Positions 54,426 through 61,221 of a stretch of DNA of 64,000 nucleotides are shown in pieces (positions within the stretch are counted from its first letter, which is position 1; every line of letters begins with the position of its first letter). Origin of the DNA: JADJRH01 sp046351455 (GTDB taxonomy: Bacteria; Myxococcota_A; Polyangia; Polyangiales; Polyangiaceae); assembly GCA_046351455.1 (NCBI GenBank), contig JAXLYM010000013.1:222959-286958 (forward strand). The letters run 5' to 3'. The notes below the pieces were generated by a model. That model was not told the DNA's origin, did not search any database, and was given only the letters and a program-made list of their open reading frames with translations. Position numbers and translations under genes: made by a program.

Positions 54426-56257
54426 CAAGGCGAGGCGACGCTCTCCCGCGTCCCCTTCACCCCGGCGCGTTCGGCGCGGCGTTTCGCGGCCTTTTCGAGC
54501 ACGCGCGCCAGGTCCCGCGGGTGGATCGGCTTCGGGACGAAATCATCCATCCCGGCCTCCTCGCAGGCCTTCCGGTCCTCCACTTGCACGTTGGCCGTCA
54601 TCGCGACCACGATCGGCTGCCGGCCCTCCGGGATCTCCCGCCGCAACACCCTCGTCGCGTCGAGCCCGTCCATCTCGGGCATGCGCACGTCCATGAGCAC
54701 GAGGTCGTAGTCGCGCGCGCGCAGGTGCTGCAGCGCCTCCAGGCCGTTGCCCGCGAGCACCGGCTGCACGCCGCACCGCACCAGCATGAGCTTGATGACC
54801 TGCTGATTGACGGGGTTGTCCTCGGCCACGAGCACGCTCGGCGCCTCGCCCTCCTCGAAGCGCATCCCCGGCAAGGGGACCTGCCCGCGCATCGACGAGC
54901 GGCGCGAATCCCGGCTCTCCGGCGCCCTCCGGAGACCCAACGTCACGTGGAACGTCGAGCCTCTCCCGAGCGTGCTCTCCACCCACGTGTCGCCGCCCAT
55001 CGCGATGGCCAGTCGGCGGCAAATAGCGAGCCCGAGCCCCGTCCCGCCGAACCTCCGCGTCGTCGACGAATCGGCTTGTTTGAAAGGCTCGAACAGAGTG
55101 CCAATCCGGTCCGGCGGGATGCCCACCCCGCTGTCGCGGACAGTGAGGTGCACCGCGACGGCGCCGCTCTCGCCCTGCGAGGTCGTGGACACGCCGATCT
55201 CGATGAAGCCTTGTTCCGTGAACTTGATGGCGTTGCTGACCAGGTTGACCAGGATCTGCCGCACGCGCCCGGCGTCGCCGATGAGCCGAGTCACCGCGCC
55301 CGCCTCGACCTTCGACGAGAGCGTGAGCCTCTTCGCCGACGCGGTGATCCCCATCAGATCGAACGTCTCTTGCAGCGTGTCCTTGAGGTCGAACGGCGCG
55401 CTCTCCAGCTCCAGCGCGCCCGCTTCGATCTTCGAGAAATCGAGCAGCTCGTTGAGCAGCCCGAGCAGGGCGTCTCCGCTCGTGCGGATGGTGCGGACGA
55501 GCTCCCGCTGATCCGGTGGCAGCTCGTGATCCTGGAGCAGGCTCGCCATGCCGAGGACGCCGTTCAGCGGAGTGCGGATCTCGTGGCTCAGCGTCGCGAC
55601 GAAATCCCCCTTCGCGCGGGACGCGGCGATCGCGCGGTCGCGGGCCTGATCGGCCTCCTCGCTCTTCTGCGCGAGATCGTGGTTCAACGTGAGGATGGTG
55701 CGCTTCTGCTCGTCCAGCGCCTGAATGTGCGCGGCGCGCAGGCGATCCTGCACGGTGACGAGCAACACCACGACGGCCAGCAGCACGAGGACGGCGAGCG
55801 TGCCGTCGAACATCGTGTCTCCGTACGTCGCCTTGATCGGCACGAGGCGCGTCAGGATGTCGTTGACGATCGCGGCCAGCACGCAGATGAAAGTCCACAA
55901 CATCGACATGCGGACGCCCAGGAGATATCCGACGCTGAGCGGCACGCAGAGCAGGTAAGGCAGCGCCGGGGAGCGTGACTGTCCCGACAGCGCGCAACAC
56001 GCGACGATGAACACGGTGGCGACCGCCGCGTTCGCGTGCGTGAGGGGCCTCAGCCACGCGGGCCGCGCGCGCATCCCCAGGTACACCACCGCCGTCAGCG
56101 CGCAGCCTGCGGCCGCCACCGCGGAGAACAAGTAGCTCCCGAGGAGCGCCGACCGCGCGGCGAAGAAGAACCAGCCGACCGCGGTGATCGCGACGAGCCG
56201 GGTCGTGCGACTTTGCACGCTCGCTCGCGAGTCCGTTGCCAGCACGTCTTCATCCAT
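54425..56257 (-). CDS. Hybrid sensor histidine kinase with receiver domain
   Basis: 610 residues from ATG at 56257. Residues 15-175 hold about five to six membrane helices with almost no periplasmic loop, followed by a coiled coil. HisKA (about 215-280) has the phospho-acceptor H225 in LSHEIRTPLNG. The HATPase domain (330-450) has the N box LVNLVSNAIKF, G1 DSGVGIPPD and G2 FGGTGLGLAI. A receiver domain (about 480-600) has D523 in LVLMDVRMPEMDG, a classic hybrid kinase. Signal and output regulator are unknown; no separate HPt gene is nearby. It is on the same strand as the DUF2383 gene, 263 bases upstream, and is preceded by a palindrome at 56266. Confidence 0.9.
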   Translation of the reverse strand: MDEDVLATDSRASVQSRTTRLVAITAVGWFFFAARSALLGSYLFSAVAAAGCALTAVVYLGMRARPAWLRPLTHANAAVATVFIVACCALSGQSRSPALPYLLCVPLSVGYLLGVRMSMLWTFICVLAAIVNDILTRLVPIKATYGDTMFDGTLAVLVLLAVVVLLVTVQDRLRAAHIQALDEQKRTILTLNHDLAQKSEEADQARDRAIAASRAKGDFVATLSHEIRTPLNGVLGMASLLQDHELPPDQRELVRTIRTSGDALLGLLNELLDFSKIEAGALELESAPFDLKDTLQETFDLMGITASAKRLTLSSKVEAGAVTRLIGDAGRVRQILVNLVSNAIKFTEQGFIEIGVSTTSQGESGAVAVHLTVRDSGVGIPPDRIGTLFEPFKQADSSTTRRFGGTGLGLAICRRLAIAMGGDTWVESTLGRGSTFHVTLGLRRAPESRDSRRSSMRGQVPLPGMRFEEGEAPSVLVAEDNPVNQQVIKLMLVRCGVQPVLAGNGLEALQHLRARDYDLVLMDVRMPEMDGLDATRVLRREIPEGRQPIVVAMTANVQVEDRKACEEAGMDDFVPKPIHPRDLARVLEKAAKRRAERAGVKGTRESVASP

Positions 56258-56265
56258 CGCCAGTG

Positions 56266-56277
56266 TCGAACGTTCGA
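56266..56277. promoter_or_regulatory. 12-bp perfect palindrome upstream of the hybrid kinase
   Basis: TCGAACGTTCGA lies 9-20 bases before the kinase start, overlapping where a ribosome site would be. It could be a repressor or autoregulator site. A second, shorter palindrome, CAGACGTCTG, is at 56393-56402. Neither is repeated elsewhere in the region. Confidence 0.35.
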
Positions 56278-56406
56278 ACACAGGACGCGAACGGGAGCAA
56301 GACGCTTGCGGTGCCGATGCGAGAGGGCGCGGACATTGCGCGCCTCCCCGGCACTGCGGGGTCCCCTCCCTCGGGCCGCTCCGGCCCGTGGGCAGACGTC
56401 TGTCGG

Positions 56407-56428
56407 AAAAAAAAGCGGCCGGACCCGC
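56407..56428 (-). terminator. Possible intrinsic terminator after the DUF2383 gene
   Basis: On the minus strand a short GC stem (GCGG ... CCGC, 56415-56428) is followed by eight T (56407-56414). The stem is short, but the T-tract is rare in this GC-rich sequence. It lies about 95 bases after the DUF2383 stop and before the kinase gene, and would separate the two transcripts. Confidence 0.4.
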
Positions 56429-56520
56429 GCGCTCAGGTGACATTCACGCTCGGGCGCGCGAATCCGGCCACGTTGCGGGGACAATCCCTCGCTCTCAGAC
56501 TGCTCCTCGGGAGGGGGCGA

Positions 56521-57006
56521 CTAGCTCGCGGAGAGGCTCTCCACGATGCGATGAAGGGAGTCGTAGGTCTGGCTCTGCTGCGGGATCACGCGGTTCTCCA
56601 GCATGCGGAGCGACTCGCGGTCCACCTTGCCGAGGTCCGCGCGGTAGTCCGCGAGGCCGTGGCGCTCTCCCTCTTCCAGGATCGAAAGCGCGGCGCGCTC
56701 GTTGATCGCGGAGGCGACGCCCTGCACGGCAGTCGCGAAGGCGCCCCAAGGACCGGAGTCGTCCGGCGGCACGCCGCCCAGATCGATGATGCGCTGGCGG
56801 AGGATGCGCGCGCGCTCCTCGTGCGACGCGAGGTTGCTCCGGAGCTGCGTCAGCACCCACGCCTGCTGGGTCACCTTCATCGCCTGTCGGTACGTCTCCA
56901 CCGCGGAGAGCTCTCCACGGTAAAAGGAGGCGAGCTGATCGATCGACTCCTGGAACGTGGATGTGTCGCGACCCGACAGCGGCAGCGGTGTGGTGGTCGT
57001 CTGCAT
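56521..57006 (-). CDS. DUF2383 ferritin-like four-helix protein
   Basis: 161 residues, ATG at 57006. It is a helical bundle with the ferritin-like signs FYRGELSAVETYRQAM (first helix, with Glu residues) and HEERARILRQRI (second). I recognise it as DUF2383, which resembles ferritin-like and rubrerythrin bundles; the metal sites are only partly kept, so iron binding is uncertain. It is possibly stress- or starvation-related (family knowledge). It is divergent from the sigma-54 regulator gene at 57372. A sigma-54 promoter motif at 57087-57102 faces it. Confidence 0.75.
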   Translation of the reverse strand: MQTTTTPLPLSGRDTSTFQESIDQLASFYRGELSAVETYRQAMKVTQQAWVLTQLRSNLASHEERARILRQRIIDLGGVPPDDSGPWGAFATAVQGVASAINERAALSILEEGERHGLADYRADLGKVDRESLRMLENRVIPQQSQTYDSLHRIVESLSAS

Positions 57007-57086
57007 GGTTCCTCTCCGTGGTGTGGCTCCGGCCCTCGAATCGCGCCCATCGCGCTCGGAGGGGGCCGCGCTCGACGCCGTGTGTT

Positions 57087-57102
57087 TGCAGCGTACGTGC
57101 CA
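57087..57102 (-). promoter_or_regulatory. Sigma-54 (RpoN) promoter motif upstream of the DUF2383 gene
   Basis: On the minus strand: TGGCACGTACGCTGCA. It has the -24 GG (57101-57100) and -12 GC (57089-57088) with 10 bases between; the consensus is TGGCACG-N4-TTGCA, with one mismatch (CTGC instead of TTGC). Transcription would start near 57076, about 70 bases before ATG 57006. A short inverted repeat at 57200 lies about 100 bases upstream, a usual enhancer distance. Confidence 0.65.
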
Positions 57103-57199
57103 GTCGCCCGCGGTCGGGCCGCGCGCCGCGGACGCCGCGATTCAGGCCGATTTGCGGCCGTTTTCGGGAGCGCAGCGGCCTCTCCGGGTCACGCCGGAA

Positions 57200-57214
57200 C
57201 GCCACACCGTGGCG
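57200..57214. promoter_or_regulatory. Inverted repeat CGCCAC-N3-GTGGCG, possible enhancer site
   Basis: Perfect 6-bp arms, spacer ACC. It is placed between the sigma-54 promoter of the DUF2383 gene and the start of the NtrC-type regulator, about 160 bases before the latter. It could be the binding site of that regulator (inference). The rest of the 365-base gap 57007-57371 shows no gene. Confidence 0.4.
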
Positions 57215-57371
57215 AGGTTGCGAACCGACGATTGGCTCCATCGACATGCCGGTTCGGTGAGGGTGGTGCCGAGTCCCGGCGTCACGGGCAGATCCGAAAG
57301 TCGTGCGCTACATTCGCGCCGTGGCTGCAAGACGGCCACAGCGCGGCAAAAAGCTCCATCCCCCTCCCCCA

Positions 57372-58754
57372 ATGAAGACTCGCGTCCTCTGCATCGACGA
57401 CGATCAGGATCAGTGCGACCTGCTCCAGAGCTCCCTGTCCAGGATGGGATTCTCGCCGAGCACGACGACCTCCCCTGGAGATGCCCTCGATCTGGCCGTC
57501 AAGGAGGCGTTCGACGTCATCCTCACCGACCTCGGCATGGGGGAGATGGACGGCCTCGCCCTCTGCGAGCAGATGATCGCGACGCGGCCCGGGATCCCGG
57601 TGATCGTGCTCACCGGCCTCGGCAGCATGGAGTCCGCGATCAGCGCGATGCGCGCCGGAGCCTACGATTTCCTCACGAAGCCCGTGGAGCCGAAGCTCCT
57701 CCAGATCGCGGTGGCGCGCGCCGCCCAGCACCGCCGCCTCAAGGGCGAGCTGGAGCGCCTCCAGGACGCGCAGAGAGAGCCTGTCTCCACTGCCCACATC
57801 GTCGGCGAGAGCCCGGCGATCGCCCGCGTGAACGACCTCATCGGCCGCGTCGGGAAGAGCGACGCGTCGGTGCTCATCCACGGAGAGACCGGCACCGGGA
57901 AAGAGCTCGTCGCGCGGGCGGTGCACGCGGCCGGCTCGCGGGCGACAGGCCCGTTCGTTGCCTTGAATTGCGCTGCCGTCCCGCCGAGCCTCCTGGAGAG
58001 TGAGCTGTTCGGCCACGCCCGTGGTGCCTTCACCGACGCGAAGACGGCGCGACAAGGCCTCTTCGTCGAGGCGTCGGGAGGCACGTTGTTCCTCGACGAG
58101 ATCGGTGACATGCCCATGGAGATGCAGGCGAAGCTCCTGCGCGCGCTCCAGGAGCGCAAGGTGCGCCCGGTCGGCACGTCGGGAGAGCTCCCGTTCGACG
58201 CGCGCATCGTGTCCGCGACCCACCGCGATCTCGAGGTCGAGGTGGAGGAGCGGCGCTTTCGACAGGACCTCTATTACCGCATCAACGTCGTGCGGATCGA
58301 CGTGCCGAAGCTGAGCGAGAGGGGCAGTGACATCCTGAAGCTCGCGGCCTTCTTCCTGGAGAGGAGCGGCGCCGAGAGGCACGGACAGCGCCTCACGCTG
58401 TCGCCCCTCGTCGCGGAGAGGCTCCTCGCGTACGACTGGCCCGGCAACGTCCGCGAGCTGGAGAACTGTATCGATCGCGCGGTGGCGCTCGCCCGCTTCG
58501 ACCAGATCACGGTGGAGGATCTGCCGGAGAGGATCCGCGCGTACCGCTCGGACCGATTCTCGGTGTCCGCGAGCGACCCGAACGACATCGTGTCTCTGCA
58601 AGAGCTGGAGAAGCGCTACATCGCCCGCGTGCTGAAGCTCCTCGGCGGCAACAAGGCGCGCGCCGCCGCGCTGCTCGGCCTCGACAGGAGGACCCTGTAC
58701 CGGAAGCTCGAAAAATACGAAGGGACCGAGCGCCAGGACGGAGGCGCTCAGTGA
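57372..58754 (+). CDS. NtrC-type sigma-54-dependent response regulator
   Basis: 460 residues; ATG at 57372 starts directly at the receiver domain, and the frame upstream is not conserved-looking. The receiver (1-120) has D53 in LTDLGMGEMDG. The AAA+ domain (about 145-380) has Walker A GETGTGKE near 170 and Walker B LFLDEIGD. The loop that contacts sigma-54 reads GAFTDA (218-223) instead of GAFTGA, a known natural variant. The C-terminal Fis-type helix-turn-helix (GGNKARAAALLGLDRRTLYR) binds DNA. It forms an operon with the next two genes (4-base and 1-base overlaps), which supply its kinase. It probably acts on the sigma-54 promoters found at 57087 and perhaps 48112. Confidence 0.93.
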   Translation: MKTRVLCIDDDQDQCDLLQSSLSRMGFSPSTTTSPGDALDLAVKEAFDVILTDLGMGEMDGLALCEQMIATRPGIPVIVLTGLGSMESAISAMRAGAYDFLTKPVEPKLLQIAVARAAQHRRLKGELERLQDAQREPVSTAHIVGESPAIARVNDLIGRVGKSDASVLIHGETGTGKELVARAVHAAGSRATGPFVALNCAAVPPSLLESELFGHARGAFTDAKTARQGLFVEASGGTLFLDEIGDMPMEMQAKLLRALQERKVRPVGTSGELPFDARIVSATHRDLEVEVEERRFRQDLYYRINVVRIDVPKLSERGSDILKLAAFFLERSGAERHGQRLTLSPLVAERLLAYDWPGNVRELENCIDRAVALARFDQITVEDLPERIRAYRSDRFSVSASDPNDIVSLQELEKRYIARVLKLLGGNKARAAALLGLDRRTLYRKLEKYEGTERQDGGAQ

Positions 58755-59413
58755 CGCACAGCGCGCAGACTGCCACTCTCGAAACCGCGGTGGTGAAGAA
58801 GCTCGCCCACGAGATCCGGGGCGCCGCGAGCGTGATCCACGGCGCCTTGCTGGAGCTGGAGATGGCCCTCGGAGACGAGGCCGACCGCCACCAGCGCGTC
58901 TTCGCGATGGCGCGGCGGGGCGTGAACCGCGCCACCGCCGCGGCCGCGTCGCTGGAGCAGAACGCCCACTTGCCCGAGGTCGGCTCCGGCGAGATGCCGC
59001 GCCCCGACATCGAGTCTCTGTCGCCGAAAGGCCGCCCGAAGGAGGCGATCCGCATCCTGGTGGTGGAGGACGACGACGACTCCGCGGCCCTCCTCGTGTG
59101 CCTGTTCGAGCGCCAGGGCTGGGGCGTCGACACCGTGTCTTCCGTGGCCGCCGCGCGCCGCGCCTTCGGAGGCGCCGACTACGCGGTGCTCGTGACGGAC
59201 CTTCATTTGCCGGACGGGAGCGGCTTCGATCTCCTCTCCGAGACACGCCCCGAGGCGCTGCGGACGGCCCTCCTCGTGACGGGCGCGCTCGACGAGCCGC
59301 TGCGATCGCAGAGCCACGCGCTCGGCTTTCAAATGTGCCTGTGCAAGCCGCTCTCGGGGACGGACATCGTCGACGCCATCCGCACCACGCTCCCCCGAGC
59401 CGAGATGGCGTGA
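58751..59413 (+). CDS. HisKA-like domain fused to a receiver domain, no ATPase
   Basis: 220 residues; the GTG start overlaps the regulator stop (GTGA). Residues 10-75 look like a phosphotransfer/dimerisation helix pair with H20 in LAHEIRGAASVI. A linker follows, then a receiver domain (about 98-215) with the acidic pair EDDDD, D150 in VTDLHLPDG and a Lys in LCKPLSG. There is no HATPase domain, so it cannot self-phosphorylate in the ordinary way. It may relay phosphate between the kinase at 59413 and the regulator at 57372 or block them. It is coupled to the next gene by TGATG. The arrangement is uncommon. Confidence 0.75.
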   Translation: MTHSAQTATLETAVVKKLAHEIRGAASVIHGALLELEMALGDEADRHQRVFAMARRGVNRATAAAASLEQNAHLPEVGSGEMPRPDIESLSPKGRPKEAIRILVVEDDDDSAALLVCLFERQGWGVDTVSSVAAARRAFGGADYAVLVTDLHLPDGSGFDLLSETRPEALRTALLVTGALDEPLRSQSHALGFQMCLCKPLSGTDIVDAIRTTLPRAEMA

Positions 59414-60576
59414 TGATGGACCAGGAAGTGAGCGTCTCCCTCGACGACAGCGTGGAGCCTTATTTGCCCGACGACGTGGACCAGCTCCGCCGCATCGTCG
59501 AGAGCGCCCCCGGCCTCGTCGGCGCCCGCACGCTGCACGACCTCGCGCGCGCGACGAGCGCCCTCACGGCGGACGTGCTGGACGCCATCGAGACGCACGT
59601 GTGCCTGTCGGACCCGAGCGGAGACATCGAGTTTGCGCACGGAGGCGACGGGCCGACAGGCGAGCTCGCGAGCTGGGCGCGCCGCCCCTCCGGGCGCGAA
59701 ATCACCCTGGATCCGAGGCTCTCCGGCGAACGCCTCATGACCTCGCTCCGCGGGCGGGACGGCGCGCCGCGCGGCTTCCTCGCGGCCCGACTCCGCACCA
59801 CGGTCCCGCCACCGAGCCAGGCGCACCTCCTCGATCAGATAGGCGTCCTCGTCGCGGTGTGCGCGGACAACATCGTCCTCTACGAGGCCGCGGCGAAGGC
59901 GATCCGCGCGCGCGACGACGTGCTCGCGGTCGTGTCCCACGATCTCCGGACGCCGCTCAACAACGTGCGGCTCGGCGCCAACCTCCTGCGCGACGTGGCC
60001 GGCACGAAGAGCCGAGAGATCGTGCGCCGCATCGATCGGAGCGTCACCCACATGATGCACCTCGTGGACGATCTCGTGGACATGGTGCGCGTCGAGGGCA
60101 ACACCGTGCAGCTCGTCGTCGCCCGGGAGAGCGCGCTGGATCTCCTCCTCGTCGCGCGCCAGATGCTCGCCCCGCAGGCCGAAGCGCAGCGGATCGCCTT
60201 GTTGATGGAGCCTGTCGACCCCGCGCTGGCCGTCTCGGCCGACCGTCACCGAGCGCTCCAGATCCTCAGCAACTTGCTGGGAAACGCCCTCAAATTCACG
60301 CCCGAGGGTGGCTGTGTCACGCTCGGAGCCGGCGCCGCGGGGGCGCACGTCCGATTCGAGGTCAAGGACTCCGGAGTGGGCGTCTCCCCGTCGGAGGGAG
60401 ACCAGATCTTCGCGCGCTTCTGGCGAAACGACCCCAAGAGTCGCCGCGGCCTCGGACTCGGCCTCTACATCGCGAAGGGCCTCGTCACGGCGCACGGAGG
60501 CCGGATGTGGTTCGAGAGCCGCCCCGGCGAGGGCTCCCGCTTCTTCTTCACGCTCCCGGCGGCCCCGCCCCCCTGA
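59413..60576 (+). CDS. Soluble sensor histidine kinase with GAF-like domain
   Basis: 387 residues, ATG at 59413 overlapping the previous stop by one base (ATGATG gives two possible starts). No membrane helix. Residues 20-150 resemble a GAF-type sensory domain (HLLDQIGVLVAVCADN at its end). HisKA has H176 in VVSHDLRTPLNNV. HATPase (about 275-385) has SNLLGNALKFTPEGG, DSGVG and the G2 box RRGLGLGLYIAKG. All kinase motifs are intact. It is the likely kinase of the preceding two proteins. The sensed signal is intracellular and unknown. Confidence 0.88.
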   Translation: MMDQEVSVSLDDSVEPYLPDDVDQLRRIVESAPGLVGARTLHDLARATSALTADVLDAIETHVCLSDPSGDIEFAHGGDGPTGELASWARRPSGREITLDPRLSGERLMTSLRGRDGAPRGFLAARLRTTVPPPSQAHLLDQIGVLVAVCADNIVLYEAAAKAIRARDDVLAVVSHDLRTPLNNVRLGANLLRDVAGTKSREIVRRIDRSVTHMMHLVDDLVDMVRVEGNTVQLVVARESALDLLLVARQMLAPQAEAQRIALLMEPVDPALAVSADRHRALQILSNLLGNALKFTPEGGCVTLGAGAAGAHVRFEVKDSGVGVSPSEGDQIFARFWRNDPKSRRGLGLGLYIAKGLVTAHGGRMWFESRPGEGSRFFFTLPAAPPP

Positions 60577-60616
60577 CCCTATCCGCCGCCTGCCTTTGTC
60601 GGTAACAATCCCGTCG

Positions 60617-61129
60617 ATGGAAGGAGCGGCCGAATCCACCGCGCGCCCCGAGGACGAGCCCTTCATGCGCCTCGCGTTGGAGGAGGCGGCCTTTGCGGCG
60701 GCGGACGGAGACGTCCCGATCGGCGCGGTGATCGTCGACGCGGCGGGCGTGGTGCTCGCGCGCGGCCGCAACCGCAGGGAGCGTGATCAGGACCCCACGG
60801 CGCACGCCGAAATCGACGCCTTGCGCGCGGCCGCGAGGGTGCGGGGCGACTGGCACCTGAACGGCAGCACGCTCTACGTCACGCTGGAGCCGTGCCCGAT
60901 GTGCGCCGGCGCCCTGGTCAACGCCCGCGTCGCCCGCCTCGTCTACGGCTGCGCGGACCCCAAAGCCGGCGCCGTCGACACCCTCTTCACGATCGGCCGA
61001 GACCCCCGCCTGAACCACCGCTTCGAAGTGACCTCCGGAGTCCTCGCGGAGGAGTGCGCCGCGACCTTGAAACACTTCTTCGCCGAGCGCCGCCGAGCGG
61101 GCCCCCGCTTCACCCCCCAAAAACCCTGA
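60617..61129 (+). CDS. tadA: tRNA adenosine(34) deaminase TadA
   Basis: 170 residues. It converts A34 of tRNA-Arg(ACG) to inosine, essential for decoding CGN codons. The zinc and proton-shuttle residues are present: H63-A-E65 in PTAHAEIDALR and C93, C96 in LEPCPMCAGAL. Also conserved are DVPIGAVIVD near the start and RLVYGCADPKAGA, a TadA hallmark. Length and layout are normal for the family. It is a free-standing gene between the kinase operon (40 bases upstream) and a convergent GT51 gene. The start at 60617 gives ten residues more than the shortest TadA proteins. Confidence 0.93.
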   Translation: MEGAAESTARPEDEPFMRLALEEAAFAAADGDVPIGAVIVDAAGVVLARGRNRRERDQDPTAHAEIDALRAAARVRGDWHLNGSTLYVTLEPCPMCAGALVNARVARLVYGCADPKAGAVDTLFTIGRDPRLNHRFEVTSGVLAEECAATLKHFFAERRRAGPRFTPQKP

Positions 61130-61177
61130 GAGGAAATCAGGGAAAGGTGCCCACCCCGGCCGCGCTGCGCGCGTCCG

Positions 61178-61216
61178 CCCCTCCCAAATCGCTCTCTCCG
61201 TTCGCGATGGGAGGGG
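61178..61216. terminator. Strong hairpin between convergent tadA and GT51 genes
   Basis: CCCCTCCCAAATCGC (61178-61192) pairs with GCGATGGGAGGGG (61204-61216) except for a two-base bulge, with an 11-base loop. It lies in the 92-base gap between two convergent genes and can stop transcription from both sides. There is no T-tract, so Rho or a hairpin-only stop is likely. Confidence 0.5.
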
Positions 61217-61221
61217 GACGA

